NCBI GenBank assembly: GCA_030615045.1
Contig: JAUWZY010000008.1
Coordinates: 1-18,053 of the forward strand
Source: Chloroflexota bacterium
GTDB lineage: Bacteria; Chloroflexota; Dehalococcoidia; SZUA-161; JAUWZY01
Direction: 5' to 3'
Length of the DNA: 18,053 nucleotides
Both the position numbers and the translations under genes were made by a program. The notes beneath the pieces are model-generated. The model was given only the letters and a program-made list of their open reading frames with translations, had not been told where the DNA came from and made no database searches. The stretch's first letter is position 1; each line of letters starts with the position of its first letter. Positions 1 to 6,333 of this stretch are shown here, one piece after another.

Positions 1-12
1 GGGAATGCTAAT

Positions 13-1182
13 TTAGCAATGCCTTTGGGGTAGTCGCTGCTCCTTTTGCTCGACCACAGCCTCATCTAAGGGCTGTCTCAAAAGCCGGTGTGCCATGACC
101 AAAGCTGCCGCCAGCAGCCAGGGGATGGGTGATAGCAAATAAAAGGGAGGTACACTGCCTACTCCCGGGATGGCGAAGGGGGTGATCTCCAGAGTTCCTG
201 CTAAAGCGGCAACCGAGATAGCCAGCAGCACCCCGATGCCGAAGCCATAATAAGGGTGTTTTCTCGGCGAATAACAGACGATGTCAACGGCTAACTTTGC
301 CCCGATTAGCACGGCAACGATAAGAGCCACTATGCCGAGGACGCCAGTATGGACATAAAGCCCAATGTAGGCATTATGGAGATGCTCATACGTGCCAACA
401 GGTGAAAAATGCCAACACCCCAGCCCCATGCCGGTAAAGATCGTCGAGCCACTCATGAAATCGAGGGTGCTTTGCCACATTGACATCCTGATGACAAAGC
501 TGTGCAGAGTGAAAAGTCGCTGTAACCCGCCATAGTCATAGAGGAAAAAGATGGTCAGCCCCAAGAATGCTGAGCAAAGAAGGGCGCTAATAGTCCGAAT
601 AAGGGCTCCCCTGCTGAAAATGGCAATGCCGATAGCTATGGCAGCGACGATGGCCAACCATATGCCCAGATAGTAAAGATTGAAGTGATACGCAGAGCTT
701 AAGTCAAGAGGTAACATGATAACCATCCCTATAACCGTCCCCAAGACGACTATGCCCAGCCCCCACTTTATTAAGTCAACATAGCGATGGTGGTTGATTA
801 TGGCATAATAGAGCGCCGACATAGCTAAGAAGGTCTGCAAAGCCCCGAGGCTGACGGCAAGGTGGTCCGAGACCGATACACCCACGATAATGCCAGCAAA
901 GAGGATGATTAGAGGAATGTCAAAGGGAGTGCGTTGGCTGAGATGCCCTTCCCTCATCAGTCGTAGAGGAAAGGAGGTGAAAGCAATGGCTAACCCTATC
1001 CAGGCGCAAGCTTTTAAGTCCAAGATAACCGAGATGTAAACGAGGACAACTGCGAAGGCAACCCAAACAACTTGTGTACGGAGGAGAAAATCAGCTACTC
1101 TTGTTAAAACAAAGGGTCGATTCATAAGGAGCTTGAAATGGTCTCCCACTAAGTAAATCTTAGCCAGGGAAGCTTTTTTCAC
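13..1182 (-). CDS. O-antigen ligase/polymerase-like (Wzy_C family) membrane protein
   Basis: This is a polytopic inner-membrane protein of about 389 residues with roughly ten hydrophobic segments. The family joins or polymerises lipid-linked polysaccharide units on the outer face of the membrane. Counting from an upstream TTG at 1218, the family signature lies at residues 244-296: R244 and W248, then a GMGLG turn, then HLHNAYIG with H281, then TGVLG. This matches the Wzy_C pattern of an Arg, a GxGxG turn, HN, and GxxG. The start is uncertain. The GTG at 1182 overlaps the TGA of an upstream gene remnant (GTGA), as in translational coupling. The TTG at 1218 has a better ribosome site (AAAGGAG, 5 nt spacing) but lies inside that remnant. 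The substrate is unknown; the neighbouring heptose and UDP-sugar genes suggest a surface glycan. Whether it acts as ligase or polymerase cannot be decided from sequence. Confidence 0.82.
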   Translation of the reverse strand: MKKASLAKIYLVGDHFKLLMNRPFVLTRVADFLLRTQVVWVAFAVVLVYISVILDLKACAWIGLAIAFTSFPLRLMREGHLSQRTPFDIPLIILFAGIIVGVSVSDHLAVSLGALQTFLAMSALYYAIINHHRYVDLIKWGLGIVVLGTVIGMVIMLPLDLSSAYHFNLYYLGIWLAIVAAIAIGIAIFSRGALIRTISALLCSAFLGLTIFFLYDYGGLQRLFTLHSFVIRMSMWQSTLDFMSGSTIFTGMGLGCWHFSPVGTYEHLHNAYIGLYVHTGVLGIVALIVAVLIGAKLAVDIVCYSPRKHPYYGFGIGVLLAISVAALAGTLEITPFAIPGVGSVPPFYLLSPIPWLLAAALVMAHRLLRQPLDEAVVEQKEQRLPQRHC

Positions 1183-1319
1183 TCTACAGTGGTGCTCCTC
1201 GGCATATCTATCGGGCAACCTTTCTCCTTTGCAGCATAGTAGACGAGAAGGATGTCATGGGTGTTATCTGTGGCGATGATTCCACTATAGGTATCTCGGA
1301 AGTAACAAGAGCTATCGGC
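1179..1319 (-). pseudogene. C-terminal remnant, possibly of a Gfo/Idh/MocA-type oxidoreductase
   Basis: A 46-codon open stretch has no usable start codon and is closed upstream by an in-frame TAA at 1320-1322. Its product has protein-like texture: YFRDTYSGIIAT, then THDILLVYYAAKEKG, then CPIDMP and a TGA. That layout resembles the end of Gfo/Idh/MocA sugar oxidoreductases, where a gap-rich loop leads to an amphipathic helix and a short GxxIxxP strand. Its TGA overlaps the GTG start candidate of the O-antigen-ligase-like gene. I infer an operon partner that lost its 5' part. The family assignment is tentative; that the stretch is coding-derived is more secure. Confidence 0.42.
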
Positions 1320-1327
1320 TTATGCTA

Positions 1328-1356
1328 ATTCTATCCATTCAACCGACCAAAGTCAA
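1328..1356 (-). promoter_or_regulatory. sigma70 promoter for the O-antigen-ligase-like gene
   Basis: Read on the minus strand, TTGACT (1356-1351) is followed by a 17-nt spacer and TAGAAT (1333-1328). Five of six bases match consensus in each hexamer. Transcription would begin near 1321, giving a leader of about 100-140 nt that runs through the oxidoreductase remnant. Confidence 0.6.
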
Positions 1357-1495
1357 TAGCCATCTCATCTGCAAGCTAACACAGCCATTGAAAGCAGAAT
1401 CTCTCCCCATGCCTTGGCCGACCTCTGGTGGAAGGCTTAAAGGAGCATAAGGTGGCTACCCTTTTAGGCGAGGTAAAGGATAACGGACGTAGTTA

Positions 1496-1525
1496 TTGTC
1501 TCATTACGACAATTTGTGGTATCAT
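1496..1525 (+). promoter_or_regulatory. possible sigma70 promoter for hddA-gmhA
   Basis: TTGTCT (1496-1501), an 18-nt spacer and TATCAT (1520-1525) are preceded by a TGG that forms an extended -10 (TGGTATCAT). A short inverted repeat, TTGTC and GACAA seven bases apart, overlaps the -35 and could be an operator. Initiation near 1532 would leave an ~87-nt leader before the ATG at 1620. It would exclude the longer N-terminal reading. Confidence 0.4.
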
Positions 1526-1619
1526 AGCAAGAAGCAATCCTGAGATCAAAGTCGAATTTGGCGGGAAATCATTTGCTTGCTTTCGGGCCAATAGGCGGTC
1601 AGCCGATAGCTGGGACGAC

Positions 1620-2648
1620 ATGGTGTCCAAATCAAAGTTCATCAGAAGCAAAGCCCCATTGAGGATCAGCTTTGGCGGGGGAGGCACCGATGTGTCGCCT
1701 TATCCCGAGGAGCAGGGCGGGGCTGTCCTCAGCGCCACCATCGACAAATATACCTATTGCACGCTGATCGAGCGTGATGATGATACCGTTAGCGTCAGCT
1801 CGCTGGACTACGAGACCCTGGTTAAGTACAACGTAAACAGCGAACTCCAATATGATGGCAAGCTGGATTTGGTGAAAGCGGTTACCCAGGTGATGGGGAT
1901 AAGGAAGGGCTGCGAACTCCTGCTACACAGCGATGCACCGCCTGGTTCCGGCCTGGGGTCATCATCTGCCCTGGTAGTGGGTCTGGTTGGAGCGATCAAG
2001 CACTGGCTAAGGCTCCCCCTCACCAACTACGAGATCGCCGAGCTCGCCTATCGTATCGAGAGGGAGGAACTCGGGATCAAGGGAGGGAAACAGGATCAAT
2101 ACGCCGCCACCTTCGGCGCATTCAACTTCATCGAGTTCCTGGGCGACAGAACCATCGTTAACCCGCTTCGTATCGACCAGGATATCATTAACGAGCTGCA
2201 GTACAGGCTGATACTTTGCTACACCGGGGAGACGCGGCTGTCCGCCGGGATCATCGAGGACCAGGTGAGCCGCTATGTACAAAGGAAACAGGATGTGATC
2301 CAGGCACTGGACGAGATAAAGTCGCTGGCGGGCAAGATGAAAAATGCCCTGCTCCTGGGGGAACTGGACGAGTTCGGCTCTCTGCTGCACCAGGCGTGGA
2401 ATAACAAGAGGAGATTCTCCACCAAGATAACGAATCCCCACATCGACCAGCTTTATGAGGCAGCGAGACAAGGTGGCGCCATGGGAGGTAAGCTGCTGGG
2501 GGCGGGAGGCGGCGGTTATCTGCTCCTGTTCTGCGAGTTCGATAGGAAACACGCTGTAGCCGAAAGGCTGGGGAGGCTCGGCGGGCAAATCGCCGACTTT
2601 TCCTTCGATTTCAGTGGCTTGCAGACATGGGAGGCGGGCGGGAGGTAG
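1620..2648 (+). CDS. hddA: GHMP-family kinase, D-glycero-D-manno-heptose 7-phosphate kinase-like
   Basis: The product is a cytoplasmic sugar kinase of 342 residues. In the HddA family it phosphorylates heptose 7-phosphate at C1, the step after GmhA in making nucleotide-activated heptose. The N-terminal KAPLRISFGGGGTDV (11-25) is typical of this subfamily. The GHMP ATP-binding loop PPGSGLGSSSA lies at about 107-117, and the third GHMP motif LGAGGGGY is near the C-terminus. The ATG at 1620 gives the normal family length but lacks a clear ribosome site. An in-frame GTG at 1452 has AAAGGAG six bases upstream and would add 56 residues unlike the family. The gmhA start lies eight bases past the stop, so the two genes form a pair. 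Related kinases for fucose or other sugars share these motifs, but the gmhA neighbour favours heptose. Confidence 0.85.
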   Translation: MVSKSKFIRSKAPLRISFGGGGTDVSPYPEEQGGAVLSATIDKYTYCTLIERDDDTVSVSSLDYETLVKYNVNSELQYDGKLDLVKAVTQVMGIRKGCELLLHSDAPPGSGLGSSSALVVGLVGAIKHWLRLPLTNYEIAELAYRIEREELGIKGGKQDQYAATFGAFNFIEFLGDRTIVNPLRIDQDIINELQYRLILCYTGETRLSAGIIEDQVSRYVQRKQDVIQALDEIKSLAGKMKNALLLGELDEFGSLLHQAWNNKRRFSTKITNPHIDQLYEAARQGGAMGGKLLGAGGGGYLLLFCEFDRKHAVAERLGRLGGQIADFSFDFSGLQTWEAGGR

Positions 2649-2656
2649 CAACAGGG

Positions 2657-3262
2657 ATGAACAGAGAAGACATGGTAGTGAGGCAAATCGAGGAAAGCAT
2701 GCAGCTCAAAGAGAGCCTTCAGGCCGAGGCCAAGACCGTGGTGGCCATCGCCGACCAATTGGTTCAGGCACTGCGCCGGGGAAACAAGGTGCTGCTGTTC
2801 GGCAATGGCGGCAGCGCGGCGGATGCCCAGCACATCGCCTGCGAGCTCGCCGGAAGGTTCTCACGCGATCGAGAGCCACTTGCGGCAATAGCCCTCACCA
2901 CCAACACCTCGTCCCTGACCGCCATCGCCAATGACTACGGGTATGATGCGGTATTTGCCCGACAGCTTCGAGGGTTGGTGAAAAAGGGCGACATAGTCAT
3001 CGGCATCAGCACCAGTGGCAGCTCGGCCAATGTGCTTCTGGCCATAGAAGAGGCCAACCGCAGCGGCGCTGTGACCATCGCCCTCACCGGGCAAGGAGGC
3101 AAGCTCAAGGAATTAGCTCATTATGTGCTCTCGGTGCCATCCACCAGCACCCCTCGCATCCAAGAGGCTCATATAACCATCGGCCATATCATCTGTCACC
3201 TTGTTGAGGAGGAACTCTTTGGCCAGGGCGGCAGAGTAACTCCCCGCCGAATACCTCCATAG
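2657..3262 (+). CDS. gmhA: phosphoheptose isomerase (sedoheptulose 7-phosphate isomerase)
   Basis: This SIS-domain enzyme of 201 residues converts sedoheptulose 7-phosphate to D-glycero-D-manno-heptose 7-phosphate, the first step of ADP- or GDP-heptose synthesis. The phosphate-binding loop FGNGGSAADAQH starts at about residue 48, and a second SIS motif ISTSGSSANV is at 117-126. Zinc ligands known in E. coli GmhA have counterparts at H59, E63, Q169 and H177 with the same spacing. The ATG at 2657 gives the usual family length; an upstream in-frame ATG at 2627 would overlap hddA. The gene follows hddA by eight bases and is presumably co-transcribed. The later genes (hddC or hldE type) are not in the window. 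Confidence 0.92.
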   Translation: MNREDMVVRQIEESMQLKESLQAEAKTVVAIADQLVQALRRGNKVLLFGNGGSAADAQHIACELAGRFSRDREPLAAIALTTNTSSLTAIANDYGYDAVFARQLRGLVKKGDIVIGISTSGSSANVLLAIEEANRSGAVTIALTGQGGKLKELAHYVLSVPSTSTPRIQEAHITIGHIICHLVEEELFGQGGRVTPRRIPP

Positions 3263-3320
3263 AGGGAGTCCCGGTATAGGGGGCTGCTAATTCGTTGCTT
3301 TATCTGCCTCAGGCTCTCGT

Positions 3321-4571
3321 TCACCAGCAAATCCCTTCATAGATCCTTGCCTCTCTGGCTTTAGGCACTCTTCTCCCGTCTATAACGATTTTGCCCCTAT
3401 AATCCAGCCTGTTAAACTCCTCCCATTCCGTAGCGATAACAACTGCATCGCAGTTTAAAACCTCTTCCGGGGTTGAACATTCCAGCCAGGGGAATGACTT
3501 TTGGAAATTGTGCATGGCTAACGGATCATAGGCTTTGATTTTTGCCCCTTCCTCGGTCAAGGTCTCAGCAATCGTTATCGCCATGGAATCACTTATGTCG
3601 TCGGTTCCTGGTTTAAAGGCTAAGCCCAATAGACCTATGGTGCTGCCCCTTACTGGGATGTGCCTTTTCAACAGCTCCAGCACCTTTAGTGCCTGCCTTT
3701 CGTTTAAGCCTAACACCTGCTCAAGTAGCTTCGGCTCATACCCTATCTCCTTTGCCCTAGCGATCAGCGCCTTGAGGTCCTTGGTGAGACAGGAACCACC
3801 GAAGCCAAGCCCGGCGTTCAGGAATTTATCGCCGATGCGGTCATCAAAGCCCATCCCCTTTGCCACTTCGTAAGCATCGATTCCCAACAGCTTGCAGATA
3901 TTGCCGAGCTCATTTATGAAAGACACCTTAGTGGCAAGGAAAATATTGGAGGCGTACTTTATCATCTCCGCAGTCCTCAGATCCGTTCGCATGATGGGGG
4001 CATCGAAAACCTGGTACAGATCACAGAGCATATCTCCGGATTTGGCATCATGCTCCCCGATGATGATCCTGGCTGGATACATAAAGTCCTCTATTCCCCT
4101 TCCTCCTCTGAGGAATTCCGGGCTCATGCAAAGCCCGAAATCCTCTCCCGCTCTTTTCCCCGAACTTTCCAGGATGGGGAGGATAACCTCCTCGCTGGTG
4201 CCCGGGACAACTGTGCTTTTTATTGTGATCAGGGTATAGCTTTCCCTGCACTTTAGTACGTTGCTAATCTGCTCTGTTGCCGCCGTTATACTTTCCAGTG
4301 AAATAGAGCCATCCTTCTTGGCAGGGGTGTCTACACAGATAAAGATCGCCTCTGAATCTATAACCTTTTCATAATCCGATGTCGCTTCGATTTCAAACTC
4401 GTTCAAAATCTCATCCAGCCCCGGCTCGGCAATAGGTGAGACTTTACTGTTTATCTCTGCTATCTTCCTTTCGTCGATATCGACCACGGTGATTTTGTTT
4501 CCCATTTTGGCAAAGCAGGCGGCAACTACCAGCCCAACACGACCAGCACCGATTATGGAGATCCTCTTCAT
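3321..4571 (-). CDS. ugd: UDP-glucose 6-dehydrogenase family nucleotide-sugar dehydrogenase
   Basis: This cytoplasmic NAD-dependent dehydrogenase of 416 residues oxidises a UDP-hexose to the uronate in two steps and supplies acidic sugars to surface polysaccharide. The Rossmann loop GAGRVG is at 8-13. The central helix around EMIKYASN (202-209) supplies the conserved Lys and Asn. The active-site GFGGSCLTKDL places the catalytic Cys at 261. The C-terminal domain carries GLAFKPGTDDISDS at about 316-329. These motifs fit UDP-glucose dehydrogenases best, though UDP-ManNAc or GDP-mannose enzymes are related. The ATG start is set by AGGAGGTGAT immediately upstream. The gene converges on gmhA with 58 bases between stops. 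Upstream it is preceded by a deletion scar of two sugar genes, so its promoter may be inherited from the lost operon or shared with tRNA-Leu. Confidence 0.92.
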   Translation of the reverse strand: MKRISIIGAGRVGLVVAACFAKMGNKITVVDIDERKIAEINSKVSPIAEPGLDEILNEFEIEATSDYEKVIDSEAIFICVDTPAKKDGSISLESITAATEQISNVLKCRESYTLITIKSTVVPGTSEEVILPILESSGKRAGEDFGLCMSPEFLRGGRGIEDFMYPARIIIGEHDAKSGDMLCDLYQVFDAPIMRTDLRTAEMIKYASNIFLATKVSFINELGNICKLLGIDAYEVAKGMGFDDRIGDKFLNAGLGFGGSCLTKDLKALIARAKEIGYEPKLLEQVLGLNERQALKVLELLKRHIPVRGSTIGLLGLAFKPGTDDISDSMAITIAETLTEEGAKIKAYDPLAMHNFQKSFPWLECSTPEEVLNCDAVVIATEWEEFNRLDYRGKIVIDGRRVPKAREARIYEGICW

Positions 4572-4586
4572 ATCACCTCCTGGCCT

Positions 4587-4706
4587 CTATTTATGAGGCG
4601 GCTTGTTCCAGTCAAATGGCTCTCCTGTCTTGGAGTCTATTATAGTGGGATCATTCCAGGGGCGGCATTCCTCATCAGGGCTTTGATAATCATAGAGCTT
4701 GGTGAC
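4587..4706 (-). pseudogene. C-terminal remnant of an RmlC-type (dTDP-4-dehydrorhamnose 3,5-epimerase) gene
   Basis: About 39 codons ending in TAG read VTKLYDYQSPDEE, then PWNDPTI, then FDWNKPP. The YxxxxE and WNDPxI...W pattern is typical of the C-terminus of RmlC-family epimerases. No start codon or upstream body is present; the reading frame begins where the frame of the nucleotidyltransferase stub stops making sense. The stop lies 15 bases before the ugd start, so the intact gene would have been the operon partner just upstream of ugd. Confidence 0.55.
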
Positions 4707-4762
4707 TTGGTAAGAGGCTCAAGCCTGGTACCTCTGCCGCCGGCCAGTATCAAAGCTTTCAT
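4707..4762 (-). pseudogene. N-terminal stub of a sugar-phosphate nucleotidyltransferase (RmlA-like)
   Basis: The ATG at 4762 opens with MKALILAGGRGTRLEPLTK, the nucleotide-binding signature (GGxGTRLxPLT) of glucose-1-phosphate thymidylyl/uridylyltransferases. After about 19 codons the family similarity ends. The frame continues only by chance into the RmlC-like remnant, in a different frame, and stops at 4640 for a 40-residue product. Intact members are about 230-390 residues. AGAGG ten bases upstream may be the old ribosome site. Confidence 0.7.
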
Positions 4763-4800
4763 CGACTCTATGACCTCTAAAACCCACCAAAATCGCTTTG

Positions 4801-4882
4801 TGGGGAAGGGGGGACTCGAACCCCCATGTTCGAAGGCACATGATCCTAAGTTATGCCCGTCTGCCAATTCCGGCACTTCCCC
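4801..4882 (-). tRNA. tRNA-Leu (anticodon UAG)
   Basis: This is a class II tRNA of 82 nt including the discriminator A. The acceptor stem is GGGGAAG with CTTCCCC, the D stem CCG with CGG, and the D loop GAATTGGCAGA. The anticodon loop is CTTAGGA (U33, anticodon UAG). The T stem is five G-C pairs around TTCGAGT. CCA is not encoded. Two weak points are visible: an A-C mismatch at the fourth pair of the anticodon stem (CATAA against TCATG), and a variable arm TGCC-TTCG-AACA in which only the outer two pairs form. It may still be functional, since all tertiary-contact positions look normal. Confidence 0.88.
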
Positions 4883-4945
4883 AGATACGAAATCACCTAA
4901 TATCTTACCATATTGCTTAACACAAGGAAAATCAAGACGATCGGC

Positions 4946-5037
4946 TATCAGGGGCGACCTTCCCCACATTTTCGGTTTGGGGGCTATGGGAACTCGAAAC
5001 CATAACGCTTGTAAAGCAGAGCATATGTCACTATAAT
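4946..5037 (+). repeat. promoter-carrying dispersed repeat, copy 1 (92 bp)
   Basis: This segment matches 6249-6339 at about nine positions in ten. It runs from TATCAGGGGCGACC through CACATTTTCGGTTTGGG and AACTCGAAACCATAACGCTTGTA to a shared TATAAT. Differences are one extra G in the poly-G run (frameshifting relative to copy 2), a few substitutions, and divergence within the last 17-nt spacer. No terminal inverted repeats or target duplication are evident. Confidence 0.8.
5009..5037 (+). promoter_or_regulatory. sigma70 promoter in repeat copy 1
   Basis: TTGTAA (5009-5014), a 17-nt spacer and a perfect TATAAT (5032-5037) point toward the zinc-finger gene at 5142. The predicted transcript start is near 5044, giving a leader of about 98 nt with a strong hairpin. 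Confidence 0.6.
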
Positions 5038-5054
5038 AAACATAAAGTATTCAA

Positions 5055-5091
5055 GGCTGGGCTACTACTAGTGTCTCCATGTAGCTCAGCC
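5055..5091 (+). promoter_or_regulatory. 11-bp hairpin in the leader of the zinc-finger gene
   Basis: GGCTGGGCTAC (5055-5065) pairs with GTAGCTCAGCC (5081-5091) over 11 bp with one G-U pair and a 15-nt loop. It lies between the promoter at 5009-5037 and the start codon at 5142. No T tract follows, so it is more likely an RNA structure or protein-binding palindrome than a terminator. The arm sequence TAGCCCAGCC (on the minus strand) is also the start of the 23-bp repeat found at 5400 and 8233. Confidence 0.5.
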
Positions 5092-5141
5092 AAGCATATT
5101 CGTGATAGGCAAATTGGTAAGGTATCAAAGAGAGGAGATAT

Positions 5142-5387
5142 ATGCCTTTTAAGTGCTTTTCTTGTGGATTAAGCTTTGACACAGTGGAAGAGTTCATAGA
5201 GCATAAGCTCTCCCATAAAGAACAACCAAAGAAAGGTCCAATTTGCCTGAGATGCGGGGAGCCCATTCCTCTCGATTCTTCAAAAGCGAACTACAGAGGC
5301 AATATTCTTTGCCCAGGTTGCGGGCAAACAATGGAAGTTGTAATAGAAGATGGAGAGGTAGTATTAGCTGTAATTAAGGAGAATTAG
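5142..5387 (+). CDS. small C2H2 zinc-finger plus zinc-ribbon protein
   Basis: The product is 81 residues. It begins with a C2H2-type finger, C5-x2-C8-x12-H21-x3-H25. A zinc ribbon follows, with knuckles CLRC (35-38) and CPGC (57-60), and then a short acidic beta-like tail. Both modules could each bind one zinc. The start is fixed by AGGAG four bases before the ATG. A promoter in repeat copy 1 lies upstream. I do not recognise the family. The architecture suggests nucleic-acid or protein binding, but no enzymatic residues are visible. It heads a run of small plus-strand genes rich in zinc ribbons. Confidence 0.85.
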   Translation: MPFKCFSCGLSFDTVEEFIEHKLSHKEQPKKGPICLRCGEPIPLDSSKANYRGNILCPGCGQTMEVVIEDGEVVLAVIKEN

Positions 5388-5399
5388 TTTAAATCAATA

Positions 5400-5422
5400 G
5401 CCCAGCCAAGCGGATTTGGAGA
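5400..5422 (+). repeat. 23-bp post-stop repeat, copy A
   Basis: The element GCCCAGCCAAGCGG-ATTTGGAGA begins 12 bases after the stop of the zinc-finger gene. It is identical over all 23 bases to copy B at 8233-8255 and similar to copy C at 6070-6090. Between it and the next gene (5612) nothing but a 27-codon basic ORF without a ribosome site is seen. Confidence 0.75.
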
Positions 5423-5611
5423 GACGGTGAAAGGTTATCGCACCCCATCCTGGTTCCGTATGAAGGGATTTAGCAAGAAGATACAACAATATGAAGCTCG
5501 GAACAACAAGTCCAAGACACGCGAAACGAAAAAGGGGAAGTGAGGTAATAGCGAGAAGCTCAAATGGTTCGTAAGGAATATTCTCAAAGTTGATTTGAAG
5601 GGAGGAGCATC

Positions 5612-6049
5612 ATGGACTGTCCACGCTGCCATAGTGAGTTAAGAGTTGAGAATTACCGGGGGATTGAGGCTGACCGATGCCCCAACTGTGAGGGTATGTG
5701 GCTCGATTACGGCGAGCTCGACCAGCTTGAGGACATGGCTTTCGACAAAGACGAACTCAAGGGGAGCTTGATGTTCCGCTCCTTTGAGGGCGAACTCGTC
5801 TGTCCTAAATGCGGAGGGCGGATGCAGCGATTTGACTACCGTGCCTACAATCTGGAGCTCGACTTTTGCGAACGGGGGCATGGGACATGGATGGATGCTG
5901 GTGAGGAGAAGAGAGTCCTGGAACTGATGGAGCAGCGAATCAAAGACCTTGACCGAAAGGCCAAAGCTGAGGCAGAATGGGGCGATTTCCTAAGGAAGCT
6001 TGGCTCCCCCTCTTTCTTTGATAAGGTCAAGGGGCTATTCCGAAAGTAG
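5612..6049 (+). CDS. tandem zf-TFIIB domain zinc-ribbon protein
   Basis: The product is 145 residues with two zf-TFIIB-like modules. The first has CPRC (3-6) and CPNC (23-26) followed by the family hallmark MWLDYGELDQL. The second has CPKC (64-67) and a degenerate knuckle, C86 with H90 in CERGHGTWMDAGEEKRVLEL, where a His appears to replace a Cys. A charged helix (about 104-130) and a basic-aromatic tail ending FFDKVKGLFRK follow. The tail is reminiscent of short membrane- or partner-binding segments. GGGAGGAG before the ATG is a strong ribosome site. The domain family is widespread in bacteria but its biochemical role is not defined. Confidence 0.9.
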   Translation: MDCPRCHSELRVENYRGIEADRCPNCEGMWLDYGELDQLEDMAFDKDELKGSLMFRSFEGELVCPKCGGRMQRFDYRAYNLELDFCERGHGTWMDAGEEKRVLELMEQRIKDLDRKAKAEAEWGDFLRKLGSPSFFDKVKGLFRK

Positions 6050-6069
6050 GCTATACAACACTGAATATA

Positions 6070-6090
6070 GCCCAGCGGCGGACTTGGAGA
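6070..6090 (+). repeat. post-stop repeat, copy C (21 bp, diverged)
   Basis: GCCCAGC-GGCGGACTTGGAGA aligns with copies A and B with a two-base gap and a few changes. It starts 21 bases after the stop of the zf-TFIIB gene. The preceding bases form a hairpin, GGCTATA (6049-6055) with TATAGCC (6066-6072), that overlaps the stop codon and the start of the repeat. Confidence 0.5.
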
Positions 6091-6162
6091 GAGCAGGCAT
6101 AGACAGAAGGGTCATATTCAGGAGATACACGTGAACAAACTGCTATAGGGAAGGAGATAGAG

Positions 6163-6333
6163 ATGCCAGTTGCCAGACATAGAAGCGGGCTGCTCACAGC
6201 AGGAGCGGTTTTGACCATAATTGCCGGTGCCCTTGGACTAATTGACGGTATCAGGGGCGACCTTTCCCACATTTTCGGTTTGGGGCTATGGGAACTCGAA
6301 ACCATAACGCTTGTAGAGCAGAGCACTTGTTAG
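6163..6333 (+). CDS. 56-residue single-pass membrane protein
   Basis: A strong ribosome site (AAGGAGAT, six bases before the ATG) starts a 56-residue protein. It has a basic N-terminus (MPVARHRSG) and a hydrophobic, glycine/alanine-rich segment at about 9-28 (LLTAGAVLTIIAGALGLI). A short polar tail of about 28 residues follows. From about residue 30 on, the tail is encoded by repeat copy 2. The stop lies inside the spacer of the promoter carried by that repeat. The N-terminal part resembles small membrane proteins beginning with RxGxLTAGxxLxIIAG. The tail looks acquired rather than ancestral, so this could be a truncated gene still carrying good translation signals. Confidence 0.65.
   Translation: MPVARHRSGLLTAGAVLTIIAGALGLIDGIRGDLSHIFGLGLWELETITLVEQSTC

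Noticed and set aside
1208..1258. 16-codon minus-strand upstream ORF overlapping the TTG start of the membrane protein
   Set aside because: No ribosome site, and the oxidoreductase-like remnant in another frame explains the sequence better.
2007..2651. Minus-strand 214-codon open frame opposite hddA
   Set aside because: It is fully antisense to a kinase with clear motifs, has no ribosome site or recognisable domain, and its composition reflects the opposite codons.
3263..3320. Possible bidirectional terminator between gmhA and ugd
   Set aside because: Only a trivial GGGAGTCCC palindrome is present, with no T tract on either strand.
4883..4945. Dedicated tRNA-Leu promoter on the minus strand
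   Set aside because: Several weak hexamer pairs (for example TTGTGT-17-TATTAG) are possible in this AT-rich stretch; none is clearly better than chance.
5460..5543. 27-codon basic ORF (MKGFSKKIQQYE...) between two zinc-finger genes
   Set aside because: No ribosome site before the ATG and no conserved feature; could be chance in A-rich sequence.
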